DNA from: Archivesica marissinica
Lineage: Eukaryota; Mollusca; Bivalvia; Venerida; Vesicomyidae
Assembly (NCBI GenBank): GCA_014843695.1
Contig: CM026387.1
Location: forward strand, 81,771,128-81,835,127
DNA length: 64,000 nucleotides
Direction: 5' to 3'
The notes beneath the pieces are model-generated. The model saw only the letters and a list, made by a program, of their open reading frames with translations. It did no database searches and was not told the origin of the DNA. Both the position numbers and the translations under genes were made by a program. Positions 14,430 to 25,406 of the stretch are shown here, in pieces. Every line of letters begins with the position of its first letter. Position 1 is the stretch's first letter.

Positions 14430-15020
14430 GCACATATAATCCCAAAACAAAAAGTCAGAATTGGACAACATTGCCCATATATATGTCACAGCATAAGGGC
14501 CTCAACTGTGGTAATAATACAGTTATGTAACCGTACTTAATTGTTTGAAGTCCATATCATATTGGTGTTTATAGAAAGGCATAAACATTCTGGTGATATT
14601 AGATAAATGATCATAAAAACTAGGTTATGGTGTATACATGACACATGTGGTATAATAAATCAGATTTCTCACTTTATATGGCAACAATCTCAAAAGGCAT
14701 TTTCTTGGAAATTTTACCAACCTCACTCTAGTTTGTTTAATTATGTATATAATATTTTATTATGTATACATGGGGATTTTTTTTATCCTTTTATACTTTC
14801 TCAATATTTTGTGTAATTGACCAAAAACTGACCAAACACACTATGTTTTGACATTACACATATGTCATAGCATAGGGGCCTCAATTATGATCCTACTATA
14901 ATCAGGCTACCTTAATCGATAATTTTGGATCAATAACATGTTAATGCTTCTGAAAAATATACAAATAATCTGGATAAATCAGATAATTTGAGAAAATACT
15001 AGGTTCAAAATTGTGCTAAA
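14430..15020. repeat. Degenerate direct repeat inside the inverted-repeat spacer
   Basis: The motif atgtcacagcataagggcctcaa near 14484 recurs as atgtcatagcataggggcctcaa near 14862, with related downstream sequence. This is a diverged ~380-bp spaced direct duplication. No coding content was seen. Confidence 0.5.
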
Positions 15021-15899
15021 TATTTGTTTTTGAAGAAATCTCTATGTTTGGTCAGTTTTGATTAGGGATATTCAAATTTCTATTATCATGATCTGGTCAG
15101 GATAACCAGGGACAGGTACACTAAGTGTACCATCCTATTATGTACATAGAACACCCAATAGGTAGAGAGTATTCCTCGCCTCGGACTAGCCCAAATGAGA
15201 AGGTCGAAAACCGCAGCACCTGGCATCCCAATACAATTGATCATTGGTTTGGTACCTAGCCTATCAATTGTTCTGCGTGCTATCTTACATACTACTCTGG
15301 GTGGATTGGACCATGGGCTCTGGATTTCACCTGGTCTGACTCAGACAATATTATTCCCATATATATGATTAAATCTATTAGTTTAGGGCATATTTTATGA
15401 AGAGATGAACAAATGTTTGTCTCCTACATATTTGGTCACAGTGGGGAGAGGCGATATTAATACCAAAATAGGGGGGTCATATAAGTAATTACTTATATTA
15501 CTGAAACTATTGTATTAACTGATAAGTAGTTATTTATTTTCATAATATATTAACGTGGCTGTGTGGACAGAGGCATAAGCGTGGGATCTGTCCGAAGGGT
15601 TCTATTAGTGGAGGTATTGATATATATATATAAAATTAATTTTTTCCAGGTCGTTGTAGATTTTCCCAAATTTATATTGATTTAAGTTATAGTGATGACT
15701 GTAGCCCTAAAAGAGCCCTAAGATGAACTTTAAGTAAACTCTTTCACCTGGGGTCAAAAATCTCCCACTCAAATGATGAGAAACCGGCAATAAAATTGCT
15801 TTTCGGAAAGGACTCTAGTGAGGCTAGTTTCTGCACTACTAACTGGTTTATTGATCTACTAACAAGCTGCAAAAGTATGAGAACTTGTGTCTGAGCCAG

Positions 15900-16790
15900 C
15901 CATAACTGCACAGGTCATCTGACAGTCTAAGATGTAGGTCTCCAGAGCTTTGTATACTGATGTTTGGGCAGCCTTTCTGGGGTTGAGGACATTCTCAAGA
16001 TTGCAACAGCAGTCCGCAGATCAGCTCGATGAGTCCCGTGCACACTACAGTCTAGCGGAAAATGTTCGGTGGTGTACTTCACCCGACATGTGGGACAAAC
16101 CGGATCCAATTTAAGTATATGTTGTCCATCATTACCAGGCAACAGATTTGTCCCCAGTCTCAGTCTACTAATGCATTTATCTATTTTTATAGAATGGGAA
16201 TATTAGGCACTGGTCAACTGAGCCCCACAGAGCTCAACTTATTGGTTTGTTTAAAAGGCCTATTATATAAAGTTTGGCTCCAACGGGTAATTGTTTCAGC
16301 CCTGATAAATGAGTAGATCTCCATGGGTGCGAGCTTCACATTATTTTCTACATTTGTATGCTCCAGGCCCGACTTGGCTGCCCTGTCAGCCAGCTCATTT
16401 CCAGTGATACCTATATGTGCACTGCTGCACACCATGCTATGGTAACCTGAAGGTCCAAGTTCAAACCCTCATTATGTAATTTACCAATGTCTTTGATTAG
16501 ATCTGGTCTAGACTTACTATTCCTTGATTGTAATGAGACCAGTGATGAAAGTGAGTCAGATAATATCACATTTTTCGGTGAATTATTATCTACTATCCAG
16601 CAACTTTCTACATATTCACATTGTAGGGATAGCATGACTACAGCTGCAGCTACTTTGTCAGAATCGGGGCATTTTGATCCATCTGTATAATTATATTTTG
16701 AGGTGATTGCTGTAGTTTTCCTCAATATGACATTGTACTTCCAATCTTGCGAGGTGACCCAGATCAGATTTCTTCACTTTGCTCGATATT
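15900..16790 (-). pseudogene. Broken non-LTR retrotransposon 3' end: RNase H and zinc knuckle
   Basis: Three minus-strand frames in order give the end of a LINE ORF2. The first (16725 to 16411) has YTDGSK and SDSLSSL, the first and second catalytic regions of a retroelement RNase H. The second (16435 to 16214) has HIGITGNELADRAAK, the third. The third (16142 to 15927) has a CPTC...H...C knuckle. A frameshift near 16425 separates the first two, and a TGA occurs upstream of the first frame. RNase H at this position is typical of I-like, Jockey-like or related clades; I cannot choose between them. No endonuclease or reverse transcriptase part was seen, so this is a 5'-truncated, dead copy. Confidence 0.8.
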
Positions 16791-17024
16791 GTAATATCTA
16801 TCACTGGATCTCAGGTAACTACCGGTAGCATCCAGTGCGGTGCCAGGTCCGCTGGTCCGGTCTGAAGTCTGCTACAAGTTCTGACTATTGTGGACCAAAT
16901 TAAGCCTTATCCTGTTTGCCACAGGTGTGAAAAGCAATAAAACCTTATTTTTAGGGATCTGCAACCAACAGTGACACTTCCTGTGTTCCCAATACACTGG
17001 TTACATGTTTTATATCATTTATGA

Positions 17025-17270
17025 TAAGTTCTCAGGTTCTGAATCCCCCATCTGACCCTAATAAAATTAACAGTCTTTCAGATGTGATGATAAACCGAGG
17101 TCTCGTGTCGTTGTTTTACACCGTGCACGTAAAAGAAACAGAGCAGACGCTGGAATGGGTCTCTGTCTGTATCATTGTACTATCCTCCAAAAATCTAAAA
17201 TGTCTAATCTCTTCAGGAGGCGTCGCTCATATGGGCAAACGGTAGCGACGCTAAATTGAACGTAAATAAG
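17025..17270 (+). mobile_element. Family A SINE (V-SINE-like), 5' partial
   Basis: Contains the family core with aaaccgaggtctcgtgtcg and accgtgcacgtaaaag, then the 3' block ctcttcaggaggcgtcgctc and gggcaaacggtagcgacg. The tRNA-derived head is reduced to the B-box region. The aaaccgaggtc / cacgtaaaag core resembles the V-SINE superfamily central domain (RUDI-like in molluscs); that attribution is from memory. Confidence 0.75.
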
Positions 17271-17881
17271 TAATATTTTATTATTGTATGAGCAAGGACA
17301 GACAACATTATGTTTTATGACGTGTGCCTCCCTATGTGCAGGAAACTGGTCCATGCATAGAATATGACACCCTTAATGTAGATTATCCGAGTGAAGGCAG
17401 GCCCTAATCTGAATGTAGTGATTATGTTATTACCTGGAATTTTGTATGAGGTGGGTATGTCTATAATACTCATACAATAAATGATATAAGTGACTTATCC
17501 GGCTGAAACTTATACAGAAGATCTTTGTATTGGACATACCCATGGATGGGTAGGGCTGTCATAATCATTTAATTTTAAGTAGATTTACAACAATATGAAA
17601 TGTGGTGATGATGAACATGGGCTAACTTGCCCAGCTCATTTGCTACACAATATATATCTGGACTCGCGCATGGTACTCTCCCAGTTTGATAATGTAATAA
17701 CAAGGATCTTGGGCGATATGAAGAACACATTATGAGCTGTCAACATCTCTCCGACAGACACGTGTCCTTTTAACAACCTTCATATAAGTTCATACTTTCT
17801 GTGTATTTCAAACTTATCTTTCTTCATTATGTATTCCCATAATAAGTCACTTTCTCTAAATAGTGTAAATATTAGTGACCG

Positions 17882-19287
17882 GGAATGTTAATATGAACAC
17901 CATATGTCTCAAGATTCTTGCAAAAATGTTCCTTTAACCCATTTCATTCTGGATACATTTAAAGACTTTTGCAAACAACATAGATCCAGATCAGTCGCGC
18001 TGCCTGCTGATCAGGATCTATATTGTTTGCTACATAGCCAAGTGTCTTAGCAAGACCATCTGAATAGCAAACAGCATAGAGCCTCATCAGACGGAACGTT
18101 CCGTGGTGCTTGATCTGGCTCTATGATCTTTGCAAATACTGTTTGAACGGTATCCATAATGAAATGGGTTAATAATGTATCCCTGGAATTATGCTAGGGT
18201 ATTAGAGGAAATTTCGGATATCATTTCTTGTCACCGTTTTATGTAAATCTTCAAGATCCATGCAAGTGTCCAGTTTAGTTTAGTAAAATTAGTACATGTG
18301 GGAACATTATGACAGCAAACCCCCTAGCTATGGGAATAATCTTGTTGCGAACAATGCATGCTGTCGGTCTATCTCCGAAAAACCGAACATAAACAACGGA
18401 ACCGGATTACTGCCATACGGGTTTTTGATACAACAAGTATCTACGGTTATTATTTGTTTGGCTATTCCCTGGATGACTGTTCTTTAATGTAAATATTTAA
18501 GTATATTTTAAACATTATTACAATTTTACTGGCTCTATTAAGGTGACCGTTGGAATTGCTACGGAAGTGTTTTTTAACGTACTGATCATAAATGTTGTCA
18601 CACAGGGGGATAGTTGTTATCTTATAATAATTAATGATCCCAGTACACGGGGGAATATAAAACATGGGGGGTGGGAATATGAGGGAACACAAAATCACAT
18701 CCTCTGTAACATACTATGTTTCAAGTAAAAATGAACTTTCACTTATTGCAGCTTACTGCAATGAAATATGGGTTTAGTATATATTTATGTTTTTAAGGGT
18801 AACCCATATTAGTTTGGTCTTTCTTAAATATGTTAAAAAAGATGTCCAAACGACATAGTGGGCTGAGAATATGAATGTGATATATAAACAAAATTTTAAT
18901 TTCCCATGTATATGGGAGATCCGTTATTACCTGGTACATAACTTTGTAATTTTAATGTAAAATGTCGGATGCTGGACGGATATGGGTGGAAGATTGTATT
19001 GTCTTGTGGCATGTCGATCACAGTATTATACTATGATGCGACATTGCATGTGTAACAAGGTATTCTCGTCACATAATCATAGTAGAAATGGTAATCATAT
19101 ATTTATATATATGCAGTCTTAGACATCTTAGAATTATACATGTACCGGGTATTTTATTCATCCAGTCTACCCCGACTATCGCTGACACAAATTATTGTGT
19201 GAGCGACAGTCGGAGATATGAAAACCGAACACACACTGAGATTACAGCAGCCCTCATAGCCCACTAAACATCTAGTTATAATAATTA
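17882..19287. repeat. Right arm of the large inverted repeat
   Basis: Reverse complement of 12888-14240, interrupted by the TTAA-flanked element at 17938-18168, which the left arm lacks. The left arm therefore shows the empty site. Confidence 0.9.
17938..18168. mobile_element. piggyBac-type MITE, 231 bp
   Basis: Begins CCCATTTCATTCTGGATAC and ends gtatccataatgaaatggg, flanked by TTAA on both sides (17934-17937 and 18169-18172). TTAA duplication plus CCC/GGG termini is the piggyBac signature. The opposite arm of the large inverted repeat lacks it, which places the insertion after the duplication. There is no coding capacity. Confidence 0.8.
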
Positions 19288-19458
19288 CGATAGGCAAAAC
19301 CATCACTTTTAGATGATGGGTATTTTAATCTTCTTAGAAAACTCAGTCGCCCAAATGCATTTATGCGGTGGCGACATTAAATAAATTTACTAGTCAGTCA
19401 TCCTTACTGCATCAAATCCTTACCCAGGCACTGTGACCTACTTTAAACCCATCAATTA
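19288..19458. other. Short unassigned stretch
   Basis: Nothing recognised between the right arm of the inverted repeat and the SINE. Confidence 0.4.
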
Positions 19459-19699
19459 CTTTTAGTTTATACAAATTTATTTTATCTCGATTGCGAAACA
19501 AGTTCTTATGACTTATATTAATCACTCTCGAGACCTCATTCCTGATGGAATCCATCGCCACGAGGGAGAGAGAAGAGGCAACATGGAATTTAAATGCCTT
19601 GCCTAAGGACACAATCGTAACGGCTCCAGTGGGGCTCGAACTCCAGGCCGTTCGCACCTGAAGCGAATGCGCTACCATTGCGCTATCATGACTTTCACT
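19459..19699 (-). mobile_element. Family B SINE, full-length
   Basis: On the minus strand a tRNA-like head carries an A box (tagcgcaatgg), an anticodon-like loop after ttcgcttcagg and a B box (gttcgagcc). A body with cttctctctccctcgtggcg follows, then a tail ending aataaatttgtataaacta. Full-length relative to the copy at 61025. Confidence 0.8.
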
Positions 19700-19749
19700 A
19701 AAATTGCTTTTGTTTACTGACAAAACGGCATTTGTGTTCTCTGACACAT

Positions 19750-20580
19750 TTTGTAACTTAACAGTTATATTTGTTATCTATGTATTTTGACAACAGTTTG
19801 TTCTTTATTTCAGGCAATGTATTATGTAAGAGAGATACTGCGAACCTAATATGACTTATGAGAGACGCACCAATATCTTAAATAAAGAAGTTTCATGGCA
19901 GCCCACTGGGTGGTCACAGTGGTGTCACCAAGACCATATCACCAATCACCTTATGATACTGGTGGTATGGCCTTACTGAATATGTCAAGAACTACGTACG
20001 TTCTCTCCAATATACATATAATAGCTTACACAACAACCATGTTCATGTGCAGCTACCCTGCTGATTAGCTATTAGCATTTTTTTTACAAACTAGTACAGG
20101 TTATATATAGTGGTCTTGTAGGATTTCCACTGGAGAAAATCAAATTGACACCACTTTTTACCCCCCCCCCTGTCGATCCGGCTACCCCCCCCCCCAAACC
20201 CATTTATTTTGTTTTCTTTTTACATTTTATTGTGTTGCTCCATTCTCTGTTCTATTACAGTTGTTGCCATCTGTTTGCAATTGACTCAGTAATATTAGTA
20301 TAATGGTCATGTACTATAAGTTAATATTATGCAAGATATCCACATCTTTCTCTACTGTTATAGGGGTGTGAAGCAATTTAATAAAAGCTGAACATACATA
20401 CCGGTATACAATGAACGTAAACAAATCTATCACCTAAATATTAACTGAAAACAGTGACGTCAATTTTAAATAGCTTTTAATAATAATGAAACATTTAATT
20501 ATTCCAGTACTCAGGGAAAATATTTTTGACAGACAGACACAGAGCTTGTCCCCTCTGAAAATGGACAAGCCGTAGTTTAT
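19750..20580. other. No gene recognised
   Basis: AT-rich DNA with two long C-tracts at 20161-20200 and a run of short palindromic patches at 19900-19990. No exons or element ends that I can name. Confidence 0.4.
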
Positions 20581-20591
20581 TATGCAAATTA

Positions 20592-20853
20592 TTAGCGACG
20601 CCTCCTGGAGAGATTAGTCATTTTAGATTTGTGGATGATAGTGCAATGATACAGACAGACAGAGACCCATTCCAGAGTCTCCTCTGGTTCTTTTACGTGC
20701 ACTGTGTACAGCACCGACACAAGACTTCGGTTTAACGTCCCATCTGAAAGACTGTTAATTTTATTAGGGTCAGACGGGGGATCTAACCTGCGATCCCTGG
20801 ATTACCAGTCCAGCGTGTTACTGTTACCACTGGACTACATATCCGTCTGTAGA
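20592..20853 (-). mobile_element. Family A SINE with tRNA-derived head
   Basis: The minus strand reads: tRNA-like head with the anticodon arm ctggactggtaatccag and a degraded B box (ggttagatcccc), the V-SINE-like core with cacgtaaaag, and the ctctccaggaggcgtcgct 3' block. The anticodon loop would read GGT (threonine-like). It is inserted next to the piggyBac-type element. Confidence 0.8.
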
Positions 20854-20883
20854 ATTATTCAATTGTAGAGTAACTTTTCTTAA

Positions 20884-21073
20884 CCCATTTGATTCTGGAT
20901 ACCGTTCAAACATTATTTATGCAAAGAATATAGAGCCATATCAGCCACCACGAAACATGCCGTCTGATTAGGCTCTATGCTGTTTGCTATTCAGATGATC
21001 TTACTAAGACACTTAGCTATGTAGATCTATGTTGTTTGCAAAAACTTTAAATGTATCCAGAATGAAATGTGTG
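20884..21073. mobile_element. Second piggyBac-type MITE, inverted and shorter
   Basis: Starts after TTAA with cccatttgattctggatac and ends with gtatccagaatgaaatgtg. It is an inverted copy of 17938-18168. The right TTAA is mutated (gaaata), and about 40 bp are missing. Confidence 0.7.
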
Positions 21074-21476
21074 AAATACGCCTCTCATTTCTCCAAAAAT
21101 ATGATGAGTGACATAAAATCGTTGTGCCAGCAGTTGGCTGTTATTATTAGAACACCACTATTTGTCATATTTCAAATATCACACTAAACCTTTATTCTCA
21201 TATGTCATAAACAATACCACTATGTAAAGCTGTGATGACCTGCCAATGCTCCAAGAATTACTGTCTTGTATATTCCAGGTCAATAACCAGTGAGGTGTAG
21301 TCTGATTATGGGATTTGCTGGCAGGTGTGAAACGGAACTTAACTAGGAGACAACTAAGGTCAGAAAAATTTGATATATAATTATAATAAATGATATTGAC
21401 AACTGAAAAAGGTTACATTTTTGTCCTAATTTTTTATTCTTGCGCCAAATTATTAGACCCCCACCCCAATTCCCAG

Positions 21477-22145
21477 AAAATTCATAATACCAAGCTTATA
21501 TTAATATATTTAGACTATACATAATGTTTTCCTGTGGGCCAATGGAGATAGATATCTCACCACTTCATATGATGCCTGTGGGTCACTTTAGAAAGGTCCC
21601 TGACTGGAACATTCAATTCTCACAGCTTCAGCATTTTTCTCCAAGCCGTGAGAATTGAAAGTCATCTCAGAAAATGCATAATACCGAGCTAATATTAGTA
21701 AATTTAGACTTGACATAATGTTTTCATGCTGGTCAGGTGAGATAGATCACCACTTCATATGATGCCTGTGGGTCACTTTAGAAAGGTCCCTGACTGGAAC
21801 TTTCAATTCTCACAGCTTCAGAATTTCCCCCCAAGCCGTGAGAATTGAAAGTCACCTCAGAAAATGCATAATACCGAGCTAATATTAGCAAATTTAGACT
21901 TGACATAATGTTTTCATGCTGGTCAGGTGAGATAGATATCTCACCACTTCATATAATGCCTGTGGGTCACTTTAGAAAGGTCCCTGACTGGAACTTTCAA
22001 TTCTCACAGCTTCAGAATTTTCCCCCAAGCTGTGATGGAGATGACCACTAACACAGGTTTTACTGTAGCTATCTCACCACTTCATATGTTGCCTGTGGGT
22101 CACTTTGATAGGTCTCTCATTGGAACTTTCAATTATCACAGGATT
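21477..22145. repeat. 190-bp tandem repeat, about 3.3 copies
   Basis: The segment gaaaatgcataataccgagc starts units at 21671 and 21861, with a diverged first unit near 21477 and a partial last unit near 22075. Each unit contains an internal hairpin: ctttcaattctcacagctt pairs with aagccgtgagaattgaaag. Confidence 0.9.
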
Positions 22146-22169
22146 AACATTTTCAGAAAATATGTATCG

Positions 22170-22260
22170 GAATATATATATATATGTGTATCATAATGTA
22201 TATATGAATGTATCGGAATATATATATATATATATTGGAATGTGTGTTTATGAGTGTGGC
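22170..22260. repeat. TA-rich simple repeat
   Basis: tatatata runs separated by gtatcggaa; no other content. Confidence 0.7.
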
Positions 22261-23035
22261 TACATATGAGTGTCCTCCATGTGGTGTTCTCCATGTTGCT
22301 TAGACTGGAAATGTCGCTTTTACAAATATGTAATGTAAATGTGACGGCCCACTGTATATATGAATGTAATACAACATTGATATTGGTATGTATTGCCTAC
22401 AGCACACAATTTTCAACAGGACAGCGATTCTAAGCAAGCGTCCAATGCATTCATAGAAGAACACAGGATAAACTGGGTACCATGACCAACTGGTAAGTTA
22501 GATAATCAATCAAAAGGATCCTGGTTAAATAGTGTAGGTTTGATCCATGTCTAACCTTAATAATATTAATAGACTTTCTGACGAGGTCTGGTGTGATGCC
22601 TAAGCTGGACACTAAAAGAACCAGCGAAGACCTGGTTTAAACATATTTATTCATTCATAATGTACAGTACATAAATATGTAACGGTCAGAATTTCAATAA
22701 AATTCATTAGTTACATAATTATTATTTTATTTCATTCCTATAATTTCAATCATTTAGTTTCTTTGTATAATGGTGACTTTTACATTATATTTTATATAAA
22801 TGACATCACTAATGCATTTTCTTAAGCAGATGTTATCTGATATTATTATCCATAACATGTCTTAGAAGAGTTGTCATAGTTGACATTATTTAGAATTTAT
22901 GGTTTCTGTGATATAAATACCTTTAGTAGCATAAAGCAGCTACTGTTAATACAATGTATCATTTAGTGGCATAATGCTAGCCACATTAAATCTGCTACAG
23001 GACTTATGTTAATTTGTAACTAATAGTCTATGAAC
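22260..23035. other. No gene recognised
   Basis: AT-rich sequence with no exon, element end or RNA gene that I can support. Confidence 0.4.
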
Positions 23036-23039
23036 TATA

Positions 23040-23218
23040 TATGGACATGATGTATGTGGAGGATGCATGATGTCTGTGGATGATGTATGGTGTTTGTGGA
23101 GTATGCATGGTGTCTGTGGAGGAGGTTGCATGGTGTCTGTTTAGGTTCGGTGGTGTATGTGGAGGATGCATGTTGCCTGTGGAGGATGCATGTTGTCTGT
23201 GGAGGATGCATATGGACA
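23040..23218. repeat. Minisatellite, ~21-bp unit
   Basis: Irregular repeats of tgtctgtggaggatgcatg. The frames opened on both strands are repeat by-products. Confidence 0.85.
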
Positions 23219-23227
23219 CCATTAAAA

Positions 23228-23460
23228 CCCATGCTGGACTGGTAATCCAGGTATCGCAGGTTCTATCCCCCATCTGACCCTAGATGGGACTTTAAACTAA
23301 GGTCTCGTGTCGGTGTTGTACACCGTGCACGTAAAAGAACCACAGGAGACTGGAATGGGTCTCTGTCTGTATCATTGCACTATCCTCCAAACGTCTAAGA
23401 GGACTAATTTCTTCAGGAGGCGTCACTCATATGGGCAACCGGTAGCCACGATAAATACAC
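23228..23460 (+). mobile_element. Family A SINE, nearly complete
   Basis: Head: ctggactggtaatccag with B box (ggttctatccccc), then the core (gtacaccgtgcacgtaaaag) and the 3' block (cttcaggaggcgtcactc). It is followed by a (CA)n stretch at 23468-23483. Confidence 0.8.
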
Positions 23461-23994
23461 ATAAAACACACACACACACACACATTAAAACCACCTACAG
23501 AATTAACGTGAACTTCAATCTGTGTTAATTATCGTTATTGCTGGACAATTATATATATATTAAATTAGTAACTGGAATCGTCATTGGTTTGATTCAAATT
23601 GACCATACACCGTGGACTGACCCCTTCATATGCCACCACTTTGTATACGCTACTCTGCTGTACCACACTAATTCCCCATTTAGAGTTAACCTGCACACAA
23701 GTTCAAACCCCGTGAACTCGAGTCGGTGACATATTGTATACAAAATGAAAATGGATTAAATCGAAAGCTTATAGCTTATTGTGATTATCTCCATTAAATA
23801 TATAAATGTGTGCACTATCGGCGATTAAGAGATAAACGTATTATGTAGTAATACCAAAATATATAATACGTGTATGAAAATATAGTTTTATATCAAGTGA
23901 AAAACTAACAAAATGGGGATTGGGTGGGGATTGAAAGCGATGAAATAACAAAACAATTCTCAAAGTGAATCACTCTGCCAATGCATCAGTCCCT

Positions 23995-24110
23995 CAATAT
24001 TACATGGGTCTCTCTGCCTGTATCATTGCATTATCCTCCAAAATCTAAAATGACTCTTCAGGTGTCGCTCACTTATGCAACCTGAGTAGCGACGATTACA
24101 AAAAGTAATG
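23995..24110 (+). mobile_element. Family A SINE, 3' fragment
   Basis: Only the 3' part from tgggtctctctgcctgtatc to agcgacgattac is present. Confidence 0.65.
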
Positions 24111-24404
24111 CATGTTAGTATTTATAAACATATAACATAGCGAAAGACACTGGACCCGCTACACTCTCTAGCATGGTAGCTTGGGCAGGAGCTCAGATTT
24201 TATTCATATTCCTGTCTGGCCTCTATACCGTGCAATCGTGGGACAAGCCGTCCGTGTGTCGAGTACCTAGTCAGTATGTATTTATGTACACAGTCATGCA
24301 CAAAACCACACCCACAGGCAGGCACACACACAATCTTATCTTTATATAAGATAATTATTCAAACTTAAAGCGAGTCGGGTGGGGGGTGTACGTTTATATA
24401 TCGT

Positions 24405-24655
24405 CGTTACAGGTTGCCCATAATTTTTTATTTGAGCGAAGCCTCCTGAAGAGATTAGTCATTATAGATTGTTGGAGGATAGTGCAATGATACAGATAGA
24501 GACCCATTCCAGAGTCTCTTCTGGTTCTTTTACGTGCACGGTTTAAAGTCCCATCTGAAAGACGGTTAATTTTATTAGTGTCAGAAGGGGGATCGAACTT
24601 GCGATCCCTGGATTACCAGTCCAGCGTGTTAACCGGTAGACTACATATCCGTCTG
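24405..24655 (-). mobile_element. Family A SINE
   Basis: Minus strand: tRNA-like head with ctggactggtaatccag and the B box ggatcgcaagttcgatcccc (the closest to the canonical box in the window), then the core and 3' block. The head A-box region reads agtctaccggttaacac. Confidence 0.8.
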
Positions 24656-24726
24656 TAAAAGCGAGTTTCTAGTGGCCTTGTTTATCTTTTATATTTAAAA
24701 TATTGATCTCGTGGCATTGACATTGT

Positions 24727-24957
24727 GGAAGTCGTGATAGTGCAGTTGTAGAACATTCGCTTCAGGTACAAAAGGACCCGAGTTCGCGCCCAGCTGTAGC
24801 TGTTATGATTGTGTCCCTTAGCAAGGGACTTAAATTGCTTCTTCTCTCCTTTATCGAGATGGATTCTACCAGAAATGAGGCCTCGAGGACGATTAATAGA
24901 ATGTAGTAAACACTTGTTCTGCAATCTAGTTAAGTTAAATTTGTATAAACTAAACTA
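24727..24957 (+). mobile_element. Family B SINE, diverged
   Basis: Same structure as 61025 (gaagtcgtgatagtgcag head, ttgtataaactaaac tail) with many substitutions. Confidence 0.7.
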
Positions 24958-25005
24958 CAAAAATCTATCTTGATTTATCTAACTTTAAATTATTTATGAC
25001 ATAGC

Positions 25006-25331
25006 CGGGTCAATATACGGTTTAACCCCAAAAAAATTGCAACAAATTGTTTTATTGTTTTAAATGCATTGGGGGTCATACTGAACCCCAGAAAAAAAGT
25101 CTTCGAAAATCCCACCACGGGAAAGTGGTTAATTAGCATAAATTCAAAATGGCCACGCCCTGAAATTTCAATGTACTACAAACATTTTTATGGTTGGAAT
25201 TAGACCCTATAAATGTATTACCAATATATAGAAACATGATACCTCTTAACTAAATAAGCATGTTGAAAATTTTCTATGACGTCACTGTGACGTAGAAATG
25301 ACGTCACCATGACGTAGAAATGATGTCACGG
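25006..25331. repeat. Left TIR of the XPG-nuclease transposon
   Basis: Matches 28303-28630 in inverted orientation, for example tagaccctataaatgtatta against its complement at 28400-28425. The inner end holds TGACGTCA at 25277 and 25299. Confidence 0.9.
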
Positions 25332-25406
25332 CTAATGTATTGCACTAAATTTTCAAAAACCAATGAAAATGAGCAATAGTAGTACCACATTGCCATATAC
25401 GATAGA

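Noticed and set aside
23461..23490. CRISPR-like or functional repeat
   Set aside because: Plain (CA)n microsatellite; no spacers of any kind occur in the window and the DNA is eukaryotic.
24605..24650. tRNA gene suggested by a good B box and anticodon-like arm
   Set aside because: It is the head of a family A SINE; the acceptor stem does not close and the core and 3' block follow directly. The same applies to the heads at 58730, 60380, 61030 and 62500.
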